From NCBI RefSeq assembly GCF_001854805.1, contig NZ_MBLO01000055.1, positions 179 to 38,665 of the forward strand: 38,487 bases of DNA, written 5' to 3'. The DNA comes from Pseudofrankia coriaricola (GTDB lineage: Bacteria > Actinomycetota > Actinomycetes > Frankiales > Frankiaceae). Below the pieces are notes generated by a model that saw nothing but the letters and a program-made list of their open reading frames with translations, made no database searches and was not told the origin of the DNA. Below, piece by piece: positions 8,197-15,166 of the stretch (its first letter is position 1; every line of letters begins with the position of its first letter). The translations under genes were made by a program, and so were the position numbers.

Positions 8197-8832
8197 ATGA
8201 CCCCGGACCAGCCGCACGGACGGCGGGGTCGTCCCCGTGACGTGAGCATCGACATCCGGGTCCTCGACGCCGCCCGGCAGCTGCTCGTGGAGCAGGGGTT
8301 CGAGGCGACCACGGTGCAGGCGATCGCGGAGCGGTCCGCGGTCCACGCGTCGGCGATCTACCGCCGGTGGCCGTCGCGGGTCGAGATCATCGAGCAGGCC
8401 GTGTTCCCGGGGCTGTCGCCGGTCACCGTGCGCCCGACGGGTGACCTGCGCCGGGACCTGCGCCGGTTCGTCCGCGCCTACGCGTCGACGATGGCGGGCC
8501 CGGCCGCGCGGGCCGCGGTGCCGGGGCTGCTGGCCGTCTACCAGGTGGCCGGCCGCGCGAACGCCGCCGAGACGTGGTTCGCCGTGTCGGCCCGGCCCCA
8601 GTTCCTCGACGTCCTGCGGGCCGCGCCGCCCGGCAGCGTGGACCCGGCGGCCGACCCCGACGACGTCTTCGACACGCTGCTCGGCTGCGTCCTGGCGAGG
8701 ACGCTCATCCCCACCGTCGCCCAGCGCGACCGCCCGCTGGAACGCCTCGTCGACATCTGCCTGCGCCTGCTGCAACCGATGACCACGCAACCGGCGGCCG
8801 CGCGGCCGGCGACCGTGGTCGCCCGCCCCTGA
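8197..8832 (+). CDS. TetR/AcrR-family transcriptional regulator
   Basis: This 211-residue protein has an N-terminal TetR helix-turn-helix (VLDAARQLLVEQGFEATTVQ, then AIAERSAVHASAIYRRWPSR) after a basic GRRGRPRD arm. A C-terminal all-helical effector domain of the TetR_C type contains a PGLLAVYQVAGR segment and ends LERLVDICLRLLQP. It should repress a nearby gene, most simply the LLM oxidoreductase just upstream or itself. TACGAT lies six bases before the ATG at 8197, which would make the transcript leaderless; no -35 box is evident. The effector is unknown. Confidence 0.9.
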   Translation: MTPDQPHGRRGRPRDVSIDIRVLDAARQLLVEQGFEATTVQAIAERSAVHASAIYRRWPSRVEIIEQAVFPGLSPVTVRPTGDLRRDLRRFVRAYASTMAGPAARAAVPGLLAVYQVAGRANAAETWFAVSARPQFLDVLRAAPPGSVDPAADPDDVFDTLLGCVLARTLIPTVAQRDRPLERLVDICLRLLQPMTTQPAAARPATVVARP

Positions 8833-8901
8833 CCGCATGGAGTGGAGATGACAGGGGGTGGCGTGCCATCCTGGCTCCCGCTCCTGGGGAGGGGCGAGGT
8901 G

Positions 8902-8930
8902 CCGTCGCCCGTCGAGAGAAGGGGCGACGG
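8902..8930. terminator. Hairpin downstream of the TetR gene
   Basis: CCGTCGCCC (8902-8910) pairs perfectly with GGGCGACGG (8922-8930) across an 11-base loop, about 70 bases after the TetR stop and in a convergent intergenic region. There is no T-tract. Confidence 0.4.
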
Positions 8931-9022
8931 GTGGCTACCGCCGGCCGGGCCGCCGTGACGGTCCCCGACGCGCGCCGCGCGTGGCGTCGCCGCGCGACAT
9001 GACTCCCCTCGCCTTCAGCGGA

Positions 9023-9043
9023 TATGGGAGGGAGCCTCCCATA
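9023..9043. terminator. Perfect 9-bp palindrome in the TetR/P450 convergent gap
   Basis: TATGGGAGG, the spacer GAG and CCTCCCATA form a perfect short inverted repeat. Because both neighbouring genes end here (TetR from the left, P450 from the right), a terminator is more likely than an operator. The rest of the 8833-9234 gap shows no gene. Confidence 0.35.
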
Positions 9044-9234
9044 AGTGTTGGACGGGGTCGAACGGTGCCCATGGCGGCCTCGGCTTCTCCTGGTGGGCCG
9101 TGGAGAATCATCGCCGGTTACCGATATTCGGAGGCGGGTGACGATGCCCGGCAACGGCGAGCGGGCGCTCGGTCAGCCGACCTCCGGCCGCCCATATCGG
9201 GTGAGACTATCCTGTATCTGCAGGCGGTGGCTCG

Positions 9235-10446
9235 TCAGGCCGCAAGGAGCCGGACCGGCATCGCGGTGACGCCGTTGACGAAGTTGGAGCGCAGCCGGCT
9301 GGGCGGCCCGAGGAGCTCGACGCGGCGCACCCGGGCGGCGAGCGTCCGGTACATCAGCTCGATCTCGAGCATGGCGAGGTGCCGGCCGAGGCAGAAGTGC
9401 GGCCCGCCGCCGCCGAAGCCGAGCTGGGGGTTGGGGCTGCGGCCGATGTCGAAGGTGTACGGGTCGTCGAAGACCGACTCGTCGAAGTTCGCCGAGGCGT
9501 AGAACATGACGACCTTGTCGTTCTCGCGGATGAGCTGGCCGCCGAGCTCGACGTCGCGGGTGGCGGTGCGGCGGAACCCGTTGACCGGGCTGACCCAGCG
9601 GACGATCTCGTCGGCGGCAAGCGGGGCCAGGCCGGGGTCCGCGCGCAGCCGCTCCCACTGGTCGGGATGGTCGATCATTGCCTGCATCCCGCCGGCGATC
9701 GCATTGCGGGTCGTCTCGTTGCCGGCGAACATCAGCAGCAGGAAGAACAGGTCGAACTCCAGCTCGGAGAGCTCCTGGCCCTGCTCGTCCCGGGCGACCA
9801 GGCGGCTGACGATGTCGTCGGCCGGGCAGGCGCGCTTGGCCGCGCCGAGGTCGTTGGCATACCCGTAGGCCTCCATGACGGCGACCGCCGCGTCACCGTC
9901 GTTCTCCATCCGCCCGTCGGTCGCGGCGGCGAGCCTGTTCGACCAGTCGAACAGCTTGCTCCGGTCCTCGACCGGCACGCCCATCAGCTCGGCGATCACG
10001 ATCAGCGGGAGGTCGGCGGCGCAGAGCTCGATGAAGTCGCCAGAGCCGGCCGCCAGCGCCGCGTCGACGATCCGCTCGCACGTGTCCCGCAGGTGCTCGG
10101 TCATCCGGCTGACCATCTTCGGGGTGAACCCGCGGTTGACCAGGCCGCGCAGCCGGTTGTGCTCCGGCGGGTCCATGTTCAGCATCATCAGCCGCTGCTG
10201 GGCGAGCTGCTCGTCGGTGATCTCGCCCAGGTTCGCGGTGCACCGGTTCGACGAGAACAGGTCCGGGCTGCGGGACACCCGCGTGACGTCGGCGTGCCGG
10301 GTGACCGCCCAGAGGCCGCCGGGCCGCTCGTGGTCGGGATGGTGGAAGACGGGGGCCTGCGCGCGCAGCACCCGGAAGTCCTCGTGCGGGATGCCACTCT
10401 CGTAGCGGGCGGGGTCGTAGACGTTGACGGTGTCCAGCGACGGCAT
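9235..10446 (-). CDS. Cytochrome P450 monooxygenase
   Basis: This 403-residue protein is a complete soluble bacterial P450. The I-helix oxygen-activation motif is AGNETTRNA, the K-helix ExxR is in ADEIVRW, and the haem loop is FGGGGPHFCLGRHLA with thiolate Cys near residue 352. The C-helix region carries MDPPEHNRLRGLVNRGF. It should hydroxylate a lipophilic substrate using a ferredoxin partner not found in this window. The style (NMDPPEHNRLR, NGFRRTATRDVELGG) is close to actinobacterial steroid/lipid hydroxylases such as CYP125/CYP142, but the exact family needs alignment. The ATG at 10446 has GGAGG five bases upstream; the frame extends 83 codons further without homology. Confidence 0.92.
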   Translation of the reverse strand: MPSLDTVNVYDPARYESGIPHEDFRVLRAQAPVFHHPDHERPGGLWAVTRHADVTRVSRSPDLFSSNRCTANLGEITDEQLAQQRLMMLNMDPPEHNRLRGLVNRGFTPKMVSRMTEHLRDTCERIVDAALAAGSGDFIELCAADLPLIVIAELMGVPVEDRSKLFDWSNRLAAATDGRMENDGDAAVAVMEAYGYANDLGAAKRACPADDIVSRLVARDEQGQELSELEFDLFFLLLMFAGNETTRNAIAGGMQAMIDHPDQWERLRADPGLAPLAADEIVRWVSPVNGFRRTATRDVELGGQLIRENDKVVMFYASANFDESVFDDPYTFDIGRSPNPQLGFGGGGPHFCLGRHLAMLEIELMYRTLAARVRRVELLGPPSRLRSNFVNGVTAMPVRLLAA

Positions 10447-11052
10447 GCGGTCCTCCGAACGGCGCGACGGGGCAACGCGGGGCTCCGGGCCTCCCGCCCG
10501 CCGAGATCGGTCCGGCGGCCGGCCGGTCGGGCGGACCGGCGCGCCGAGGATGCCCGCGGCGCAGAAGAGGTCCCGGGACTTTACGGAACTGTCGACAATG
10601 ACAAATGTGCTGCTCGGCGGTGCTGGCCGGTGTGGCGGGCGGATCGGTCGGCGGCCGTTGTGCGCCGTCCGGCGAAAGGATACTTTATGCAACATCTGAT
10701 CGTACGACCCGCCGCTCGCGGCGGTCGCCTACTCCGGGCCACGCCGAGGTGTTCTGGAGCCGGCGCGGTGAGCCGCGCGGAACCGCCCGTCAGTGATCCT
10801 GGGGACAACGGCCGCCGGGTGCGCGAAGGAAGATCATTTTCGCACACCCTTTGGCCCTCTAGCGGAGCGGGTGGTCTGGCAGCTGGAGGACGCTCAGTAC
10901 CCTCTTGATCCAGGCGGGTGAACCGGAAATCGGCGAGTGTTCCGGTGGGGTCACCGCGGGGTGATCTTGAATGCTCGAGCTCCACCAAGCGATGCCCGAT
11001 GCGGGTCGTTCTCGCGCGGCCGCTCGTGAAGTTCGGGTGTTCCACGCCTGCC
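10447..11052. other. Intergenic region upstream of the P450, no recognisable gene
   Basis: About 600 bases separate the P450 start from the 3' end of the receiver-like gene. They hold the small TGTCGACA palindrome and AT-richer patches near 10680 and 10840 that may be promoters. Long frames on both strands look like compositional artefacts, and no family was recognised. Confidence 0.4.
10587..10598. promoter_or_regulatory. Palindromic site upstream of the P450
   Basis: TGTCGACA (10590-10597) is a perfect 8-bp palindrome inside a near-palindromic 12-mer. It is overlapped on the minus strand by TTGTCATTGTC, a short direct repeat. It lies about 145 bases upstream of the P450 start, where an operator is plausible. 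Confidence 0.3.
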
Positions 11053-11730
11053 CTACTGCTCATCACTGTGAACGGTGACGGCCGCGACGTCGGGAAGTCG
11101 CCGGTCGGTGGCCGAGGTCGGCACCAGCCGCGTCACGGAATCCGGCATCGGCCCGACGGTGAAGACGTGCACCTGGGAACCGACAGTGACTGTCGCGAAG
11201 GAGGCTTCGGACGGAACAGTGTCTGGGAGGGCGATGTCGTGGGATCCGGCGGCGAGGTCGCCGTCGAATACCTGCATGGAGGTGCTGGTGGGCTCAGGGG
11301 GTGTGAACGAGGTGGCCCACAGAGCCTCGACGGTGACGTGGGCGGCTTCGGAGAGCGACACACGGTGGGTTCGCTCAGCGGCGTCGTATGTGATCTCGGC
11401 GGCGTCCGAGGGGTCCTCACAGGTGACGACCTCGACCTGGGCGGCGATGACTCCGGCGATGCCGGCGAGTCCCTGGACGAAGGTGACCCCGGAGTTGCGC
11501 CTGGAGATTTCGTCGCGGAGGTACTGCTTGGTGTCGGCGGGAACCATGCCACCGAATACCAGCACGTCGAGATCGCTGACGTCGTAGTCGTCGAGTACCT
11601 GGCCGAACTGGTTGGTCGCGTCCGCGAGATAGCCCTTGGCGCGCAGCATGTCGACTGCCGCCATGAGAACGCCGGGACTGCGCCCGACGATGAGGACGCG
11701 AGCAGCTCCGTGGGTCGGCATGGCATTCAT
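11053..11730 (-). CDS. Receiver-like protein lacking the phospho-acceptor site, MarR-linked
   Basis: I do not recognise the full protein (225 residues). The first 100 residues look like a response-regulator receiver fold: RVLIVGRSPGVLMAAVDMLRAKGY, then DVLVFGGMVPADTKQYLRDEI, in the position of 'LLDLMMP'. The acidic pair after the first strand is replaced by GR, and the phospho-acceptor Asp by Gly60, so it cannot be phosphorylated in the usual way. Residues 110-225 look beta-rich (ITYDAAERTHRVSLSEAAHV, then MQVFDGDLAAGSHDIALPD), without a DNA-binding motif. The ATG at 11730 has GGAG eight bases upstream and overlaps by ATGA the stop of a micro-ORF. Its promoter region carries the tandem MarR-type palindromes, so it is the likely target of the divergent MarR gene. 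Confidence 0.7.
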   Translation of the reverse strand: MNAMPTHGAARVLIVGRSPGVLMAAVDMLRAKGYLADATNQFGQVLDDYDVSDLDVLVFGGMVPADTKQYLRDEISRRNSGVTFVQGLAGIAGVIAAQVEVVTCEDPSDAAEITYDAAERTHRVSLSEAAHVTVEALWATSFTPPEPTSTSMQVFDGDLAAGSHDIALPDTVPSEASFATVTVGSQVHVFTVGPMPDSVTRLVPTSATDRRLPDVAAVTVHSDEQ

Positions 11731-11885
11731 CGTGAGATCTCCGTGGTGGGTTGTGGACCAGCCATGAGCTGTGGCTGGTCGGCTTCCGCTTCGACCGGAT
11801 GGTGGGCCGGGTCTTCGTCGTGAGTGTTCTTCGTAGCCAGGGCGAGGACCGCGGCGGCCGCCGCGAAGGCCGCCCCGGCGGCCAG
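11727..11885 (-). CDS. Candidate micro-ORF with hydrophobic N-terminus, coupled to the receiver-like gene
   Basis: This frame codes for about 52 residues, with an alanine-rich hydrophobic stretch (LAAGAAFAAAAAVLALA) followed by a polar acidic tail (NTHDEDPAHHPVEAEADQ). Its TGA overlaps the next gene's ATG as ATGA, a typical translational-coupling junction. Third positions are almost all G or C. The weakness is the start: no ATG, GTG or TTG lies in frame before the hydrophobic stretch, only a CTG at 11885, while an ATG just upstream is in another frame. It could be a genuine small membrane or secreted peptide, a frameshifted one, or a remnant. Confidence 0.38.
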   Translation of the reverse strand: MAAGAAFAAAAAVLALATKNTHDEDPAHHPVEAEADQPQLMAGPQPTTEISR

Positions 11886-11904
11886 GCGTGCCGCAGGCCT
11901 CCCA

Positions 11905-11960
11905 TGTTGGCATGACCAATGTTGGCTCGGCCAACATATAGTGTGTTGGCCGGGCCAACA
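11905..11960. promoter_or_regulatory. Tandem MarR-type operators in the divergent promoter
   Basis: Two 17-bp sites share arms TGTTGGC/GCCAACA around a 3-base centre: 11920-11936 (centre TCG) and 11944-11960 (centre CGG). A third, degenerate copy sits at 11905-11921 with an intact left arm and a weak right arm. Centres are 24 and 15 bases apart. TATAGT (11937-11942) lies between the two perfect sites, so a bound protein would cover the likely promoter. The arrangement predicts that the adjacent MarR protein represses both itself and the divergent gene. Confidence 0.8.
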
Positions 11961-11977
11961 ACTGGTAACCTGAGGCC

Positions 11978-12427
11978 ATGCCCGCGCATCACGACGAGGC
12001 CGGTCGCACGCTGGACCGGGTCAAGGAGCGCCCGACCTGGCTGATCAGCCGTGCCTTCTCGCGCTCCTCGGCGCTGCTGGCGGCCGGCTTCGAAGCCCAC
12101 GGTGACGGACTGCGCGGATATCACTACAGACTGCTGGCCGCGCTCGAGCAATGGGGGTCTGCGAGCCAGGCCGATCTGGGCCGGGACACAGGTATTGACC
12201 GAAGTGATGTCACCGCCGCTCTCACCGAGCTCGAGTCGCGGAATCTCGTCGAGAGGAGGACTGACCCCGACCACAAGCGTCGGAAGATCGTCACGCTCAC
12301 TCCTCAGGGCGCCGACGCTCTCCTTAGGCTCGACGCCGTTCTTGACGGGATCCAGGAGGAGGTGCTTGCTCCCCTGACCGCGGCGCAGCAGCGCCAGTTC
12401 GTCGATCTCGTGTCTCGGCTCGGGTAG
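11978..12427 (+). CDS. MarR-family transcriptional regulator
   Basis: This 149-residue protein shows the MarR fold. N-terminal dimer helices precede the winged helix-turn-helix (ASQADLGRDTGIDRSDVTAA, then LTELESRNLVERRTDPDHKR), a wing ending RRKIVTLTPQG, and a C-terminal helix (LTAAQQRQFVDLVSRLG). It is expected to bind the palindromes 18-60 bases upstream of its own start and so control itself and the divergent receiver-like gene. The start at 11978 places the nearest perfect palindrome 17 bases upstream. No cysteine sensor is evident, so a small-molecule ligand is more likely than an oxidant. Confidence 0.93.
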   Translation: MPAHHDEAGRTLDRVKERPTWLISRAFSRSSALLAAGFEAHGDGLRGYHYRLLAALEQWGSASQADLGRDTGIDRSDVTAALTELESRNLVERRTDPDHKRRKIVTLTPQGADALLRLDAVLDGIQEEVLAPLTAAQQRQFVDLVSRLG

Positions 12428-12452
12428 CGAGGAGGGACCGAGACGTAGCACC

Positions 12453-12584
12453 TTCCGCTGGGCCGACTGGCACAACCACCGCCGCCTCCACCGGGCCCGC
12501 GGCGACGCTCCCCCCGCCGAACTCGAAACCGCCCACCACCGCCAACAGACCGTCCTCGTCGAGGCCGGCCGCTCAACACCCTGA
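12453..12584 (+). pseudogene. IS3-family transposase, C-terminal remnant
   Basis: Just after the MarR gene a frame reads FRWADWHNHRRLHRARGDAP, then PAELETAHHRQQ, and ends in TGA. This is the standard end of an IS3-family DDE transposase ('W...YN..RLH...G..PP.E.E..Y'). The catalytic core and inverted repeats are absent, so it is a 43-codon relic of an old insertion. It marks one edge of rearranged DNA between the MarR locus and the exporter. Confidence 0.65.
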
Positions 12585-12611
12585 GTCTCCGGCCACGCCC
12601 GGGGCGGTCGA

Positions 12612-12655
12612 CGAGGCCCCGGCCCGGCTGACCTGCCCGCCGCGCCGGGGCCTCG
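12612..12655. terminator. Strong hairpin downstream of the MFS exporter
   Basis: Twelve-base arms (12612-12623, CGAGGCCCCGGC, and 12644-12655) pair perfectly around a 20-base loop, 43 bases past the exporter stop on the minus strand. The position suggests transcription termination for the exporter; there is no T-tract. Confidence 0.5.
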
Positions 12656-12697
12656 AATCGCAGGCGGCGTTTCGGTGCTGCCGCCGGAGGCCAGCCT

Positions 12698-14206
12698 CTA
12701 TCCGTCGATCGCTGCCCTCGGTGTGGCCACCGCGGACGGGGTCGCCGCCGGAGCCGCCGGCACCGGCGGGCGGGAGTTGGTGGCGCGCAGCGCGATGGCG
12801 GCGGCGGCCAGGAGGAACATCGCGGCCACCAGCAGCGCGTTCTGGAATCCCTCGGTGAGGGCTGCCGCTTCAGGAGCGCCGGTCGCGGCCACGTCCTGGG
12901 TGCGTGACGTCGCGACCGCGCTGAGGATGGCGACGCCGAGTGCCCCGCCCAGCCAGGTGGAGGCGTTGATCAGTGCCGCCGCGAGCCCCGCGGTCTCCTC
13001 GGGCACGCCCGTCTGCGCCGCGGTTGTCACGCCGACGAAGACCAGACCGAGTCCGGCCGCCAGCACCAGCAGCGGGCCGAGGAGGTCGGCGAGGAAGGTG
13101 CCGTCCGCGGGGATGCGGGAGAGCCAGAACAATCCGGCCGCCCCCAGCAGCGAGCCGGTCACGATCACGGGCCGGGTGCCCAGCCGGGTGATGAGCTGGG
13201 CGCCGACGCCGGCGGCGATGGCCACGCCGAAGGTCGTGGGGAGGTACGCGGCCCCCGCCTCGATCTCGGAGAACCGGAGGACGTTCTGCATGTACAGGGT
13301 GATGAAGAAGAACATCGCGTAGAAGCCCGCCATCGCGAGAACCTGGGTGACGTCCGCCGGGACGAGGCCCTTGACCCGGAAGATCGAGAACGGGACGAGG
13401 GGGTTGCGGTGGCGCAGCTCGTATCCGGCGAACACGAGGACCAGGAGGCCGGAGCCGACGAGCCCGGCGACCGTGCCCGTCGCGTCCCAGCCGCGCCCGG
13501 GTGCCTCGACGATCGTGTAGACGAGCAGCAGCATGCTGGCGGTGACGAGCAGGGCGCCGAGGACGTCGAAGTTCGCCAGGTCCCCGCGGTCCCGGTCACG
13601 GTCGCGCGGGATGAGGCGCAGCGTCGCGCCCAGCACGGCCAGGCACACGGGCAGGTTGACGAAGAAGACCCACCGCCAGCCCGGCCCGGCGGAGATGAGC
13701 CCGCCGAGGAAGACGCCGACGGCGGAGGCGAGGCCGGCCAGGGCTCCCCACATCCCGAGCGCCTTGGCCCGGTCCTTGGGTGAGGTGAACGTGGTGGTCA
13801 GGAGCGACAGCGCGGCCGGGAGCATCGCTGCCGCGCCTACCCCCTGGATCAGCCGGAACGCCACGAGCGCGACGTCGTCCTGCGCCAGGCCCGCGCCGGC
13901 CGAGGACAGGAGGAACACCGCCGTGCCCGCGAGCAGGAGCCTTCGGCGCCCAATCAGGTCGGCCGCGCGCCCGCCGAGCAGCATCAGCCCGCCGTAGGTG
14001 AGGAGGTAGCCGCCGAGCACCCATTGAAGGTTCTGGATCGTGAAACCGAGGTCGGCGCGGATCGAGGGGAGGGCCACGTTGACGATCGATGCATCGACGA
14101 AGTCGAGGAATCCGACCGCGCAGAGCAACGCCAGGGTCTGCTTGCCGCGCCGCGTCGCGAGTACCGACTCGGTCGGTACGGGAGCCGGCTGGGCGGGAGC
14201 CGCCAT
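12698..14206 (-). CDS. MFS drug exporter, DHA2 (EmrB/QacA) family
   Basis: This 502-residue protein has about 14 hydrophobic segments, as in the DHA2 drug:proton antiporters. The family motif-1 loop is visible as GGRAADLIGRRRLLL, and motif C-like glycine-rich helices follow (GLASAVGVFLGGLISAGPGW, then RWVFFVNLP). N-terminal TM1 carries FLDFVDASIVNVALPSI, a hallmark of EmrB/QacA exporters. It should expel lipophilic drugs or host metabolites across the cytoplasmic membrane. The ATG at 14206 has GGAG eight bases upstream. It diverges from the TetR gene at 14296 across a 22-bp palindrome, so repression by that regulator is the simplest model. Confidence 0.93.
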   Translation of the reverse strand: MAAPAQPAPVPTESVLATRRGKQTLALLCAVGFLDFVDASIVNVALPSIRADLGFTIQNLQWVLGGYLLTYGGLMLLGGRAADLIGRRRLLLAGTAVFLLSSAGAGLAQDDVALVAFRLIQGVGAAAMLPAALSLLTTTFTSPKDRAKALGMWGALAGLASAVGVFLGGLISAGPGWRWVFFVNLPVCLAVLGATLRLIPRDRDRDRGDLANFDVLGALLVTASMLLLVYTIVEAPGRGWDATGTVAGLVGSGLLVLVFAGYELRHRNPLVPFSIFRVKGLVPADVTQVLAMAGFYAMFFFITLYMQNVLRFSEIEAGAAYLPTTFGVAIAAGVGAQLITRLGTRPVIVTGSLLGAAGLFWLSRIPADGTFLADLLGPLLVLAAGLGLVFVGVTTAAQTGVPEETAGLAAALINASTWLGGALGVAILSAVATSRTQDVAATGAPEAAALTEGFQNALLVAAMFLLAAAAIALRATNSRPPVPAAPAATPSAVATPRAAIDG

Positions 14207-14225
14207 GGATGATCTCCAGGGATAG

Positions 14226-14247
14226 GAGTTAGTAAGTTAACTAACTC
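14226..14247. promoter_or_regulatory. 22-bp TetR operator between exporter and regulator
   Basis: GAGTTAGT (14226-14233) and ACTAACTC (14240-14247) are perfect inverted arms around AAGTTA, an AT-rich island 19 bases upstream of the exporter start. The size and position between a divergent exporter and TetR gene are those of a TetR operator, covering the exporter promoter. Confidence 0.75.
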
Positions 14248-14295
14248 ATACCACGTGGACGGAGTGGCGCGGGCGTGGGTACAGTCGTGAGTGAG

Positions 14296-14922
14296 ATGAC
14301 TGACTCAGAACCGGTGGCGCGGCCGCCGGGGCCGCGGTCGCCGACGGCCAGGCGCGGAAAGCGCGAACGACTGATCGGCAGCGCGACCGAGATCGCGCAC
14401 AGCCATGGCGTCCAGGGGACGACGCTGGCGTTGGTGGCCAAGGCCGCTGACGTGCCGATCGGCAACGTGTACTACTACTTCAAGACACGAGACGATCTTC
14501 TCCGCGCCGTCGTCGACGAGCATGCTCGGCGTGTCAGCGACCTACTCGCCGCCCTCGACCGGCGGTCGACCCCCAGGGCCCGTCTTCAGGGGCTGGCGCA
14601 CAACTGGGCTGAGGCCGCCGATCTGGTGGCCGCGCGCGGCTGCCCGATCGGCGGCCTCTCGGGTGATCTCGGCAAGCTCGATGGTGACCTGCACGACTGT
14701 GCCTCGCGGCTGCTGCGCATCCTCATCGACTGGGCCACCCGCCAACTGACGGAGCTCGGCGTTCCGGACGCGCCCGCGGAGGCGGTGTCGCTGCTGGCCA
14801 GGGTGCAGGGCGCAGCCTTGTTCGCCAACGCCTTCGACGACCCGAAGCTCCTCACCGAGGAGGTGGCCCGGATCGAGCGCGCGATCGATGACCTGGCCGA
14901 CGCCGCGGAAGCGGCGCGCTAA
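14296..14922 (+). CDS. TetR/AcrR-family regulator of the adjacent exporter
   Basis: This 208-residue protein has the TetR helix-turn-helix (RLIGSATEIAHSHGVQGTTL, then ALVAKAADVPIGNVYYYFKT) and a C-terminal domain with RGCPIGGLSGDLGKLDGDLH, a pattern of the LmrA/YxaF-like effector-domain group. The divergent DHA2 exporter and the palindrome between them suggest that it represses the exporter and is released by an exported compound. The start is uncertain: the ATG at 14296 is used, while GTGs at 14275 and 14287 are in frame. TACAGT just before 14287 could be a -10 box for a nearly leaderless message. Confidence 0.92.
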   Translation: MTDSEPVARPPGPRSPTARRGKRERLIGSATEIAHSHGVQGTTLALVAKAADVPIGNVYYYFKTRDDLLRAVVDEHARRVSDLLAALDRRSTPRARLQGLAHNWAEAADLVAARGCPIGGLSGDLGKLDGDLHDCASRLLRILIDWATRQLTELGVPDAPAEAVSLLARVQGAALFANAFDDPKLLTEEVARIERAIDDLADAAEAAR

Positions 14923-15166
14923 CCGGACCGGGGCGGGTGCATCGGCCTAGATCGTGATCTGTGTCCGCACGACCCTGGGGTGTATGGTTCGCCGTTTGGC
15001 TGTGTCGATTGATCGATCCAATGCACCAGTCACCTACTGTCGTGGCAGTCAACAATCGCCTTTCCAATGACCGCGCATAGGGATTGGTTGTCGGCTCGAT
15101 TTGCCAATGTCGGCGTCGCGCCGCCCCGCCGGCCGGCTGCGCGAGTGGCCCGGCTGCGCCGGCCCG

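Noticed and set aside
15050-15100. Imperfect inverted repeat CAACAATC...GATTGGTTG near the thiolase end
   Set aside because: It needs a bulge and a long loop; too weak to call a terminator.
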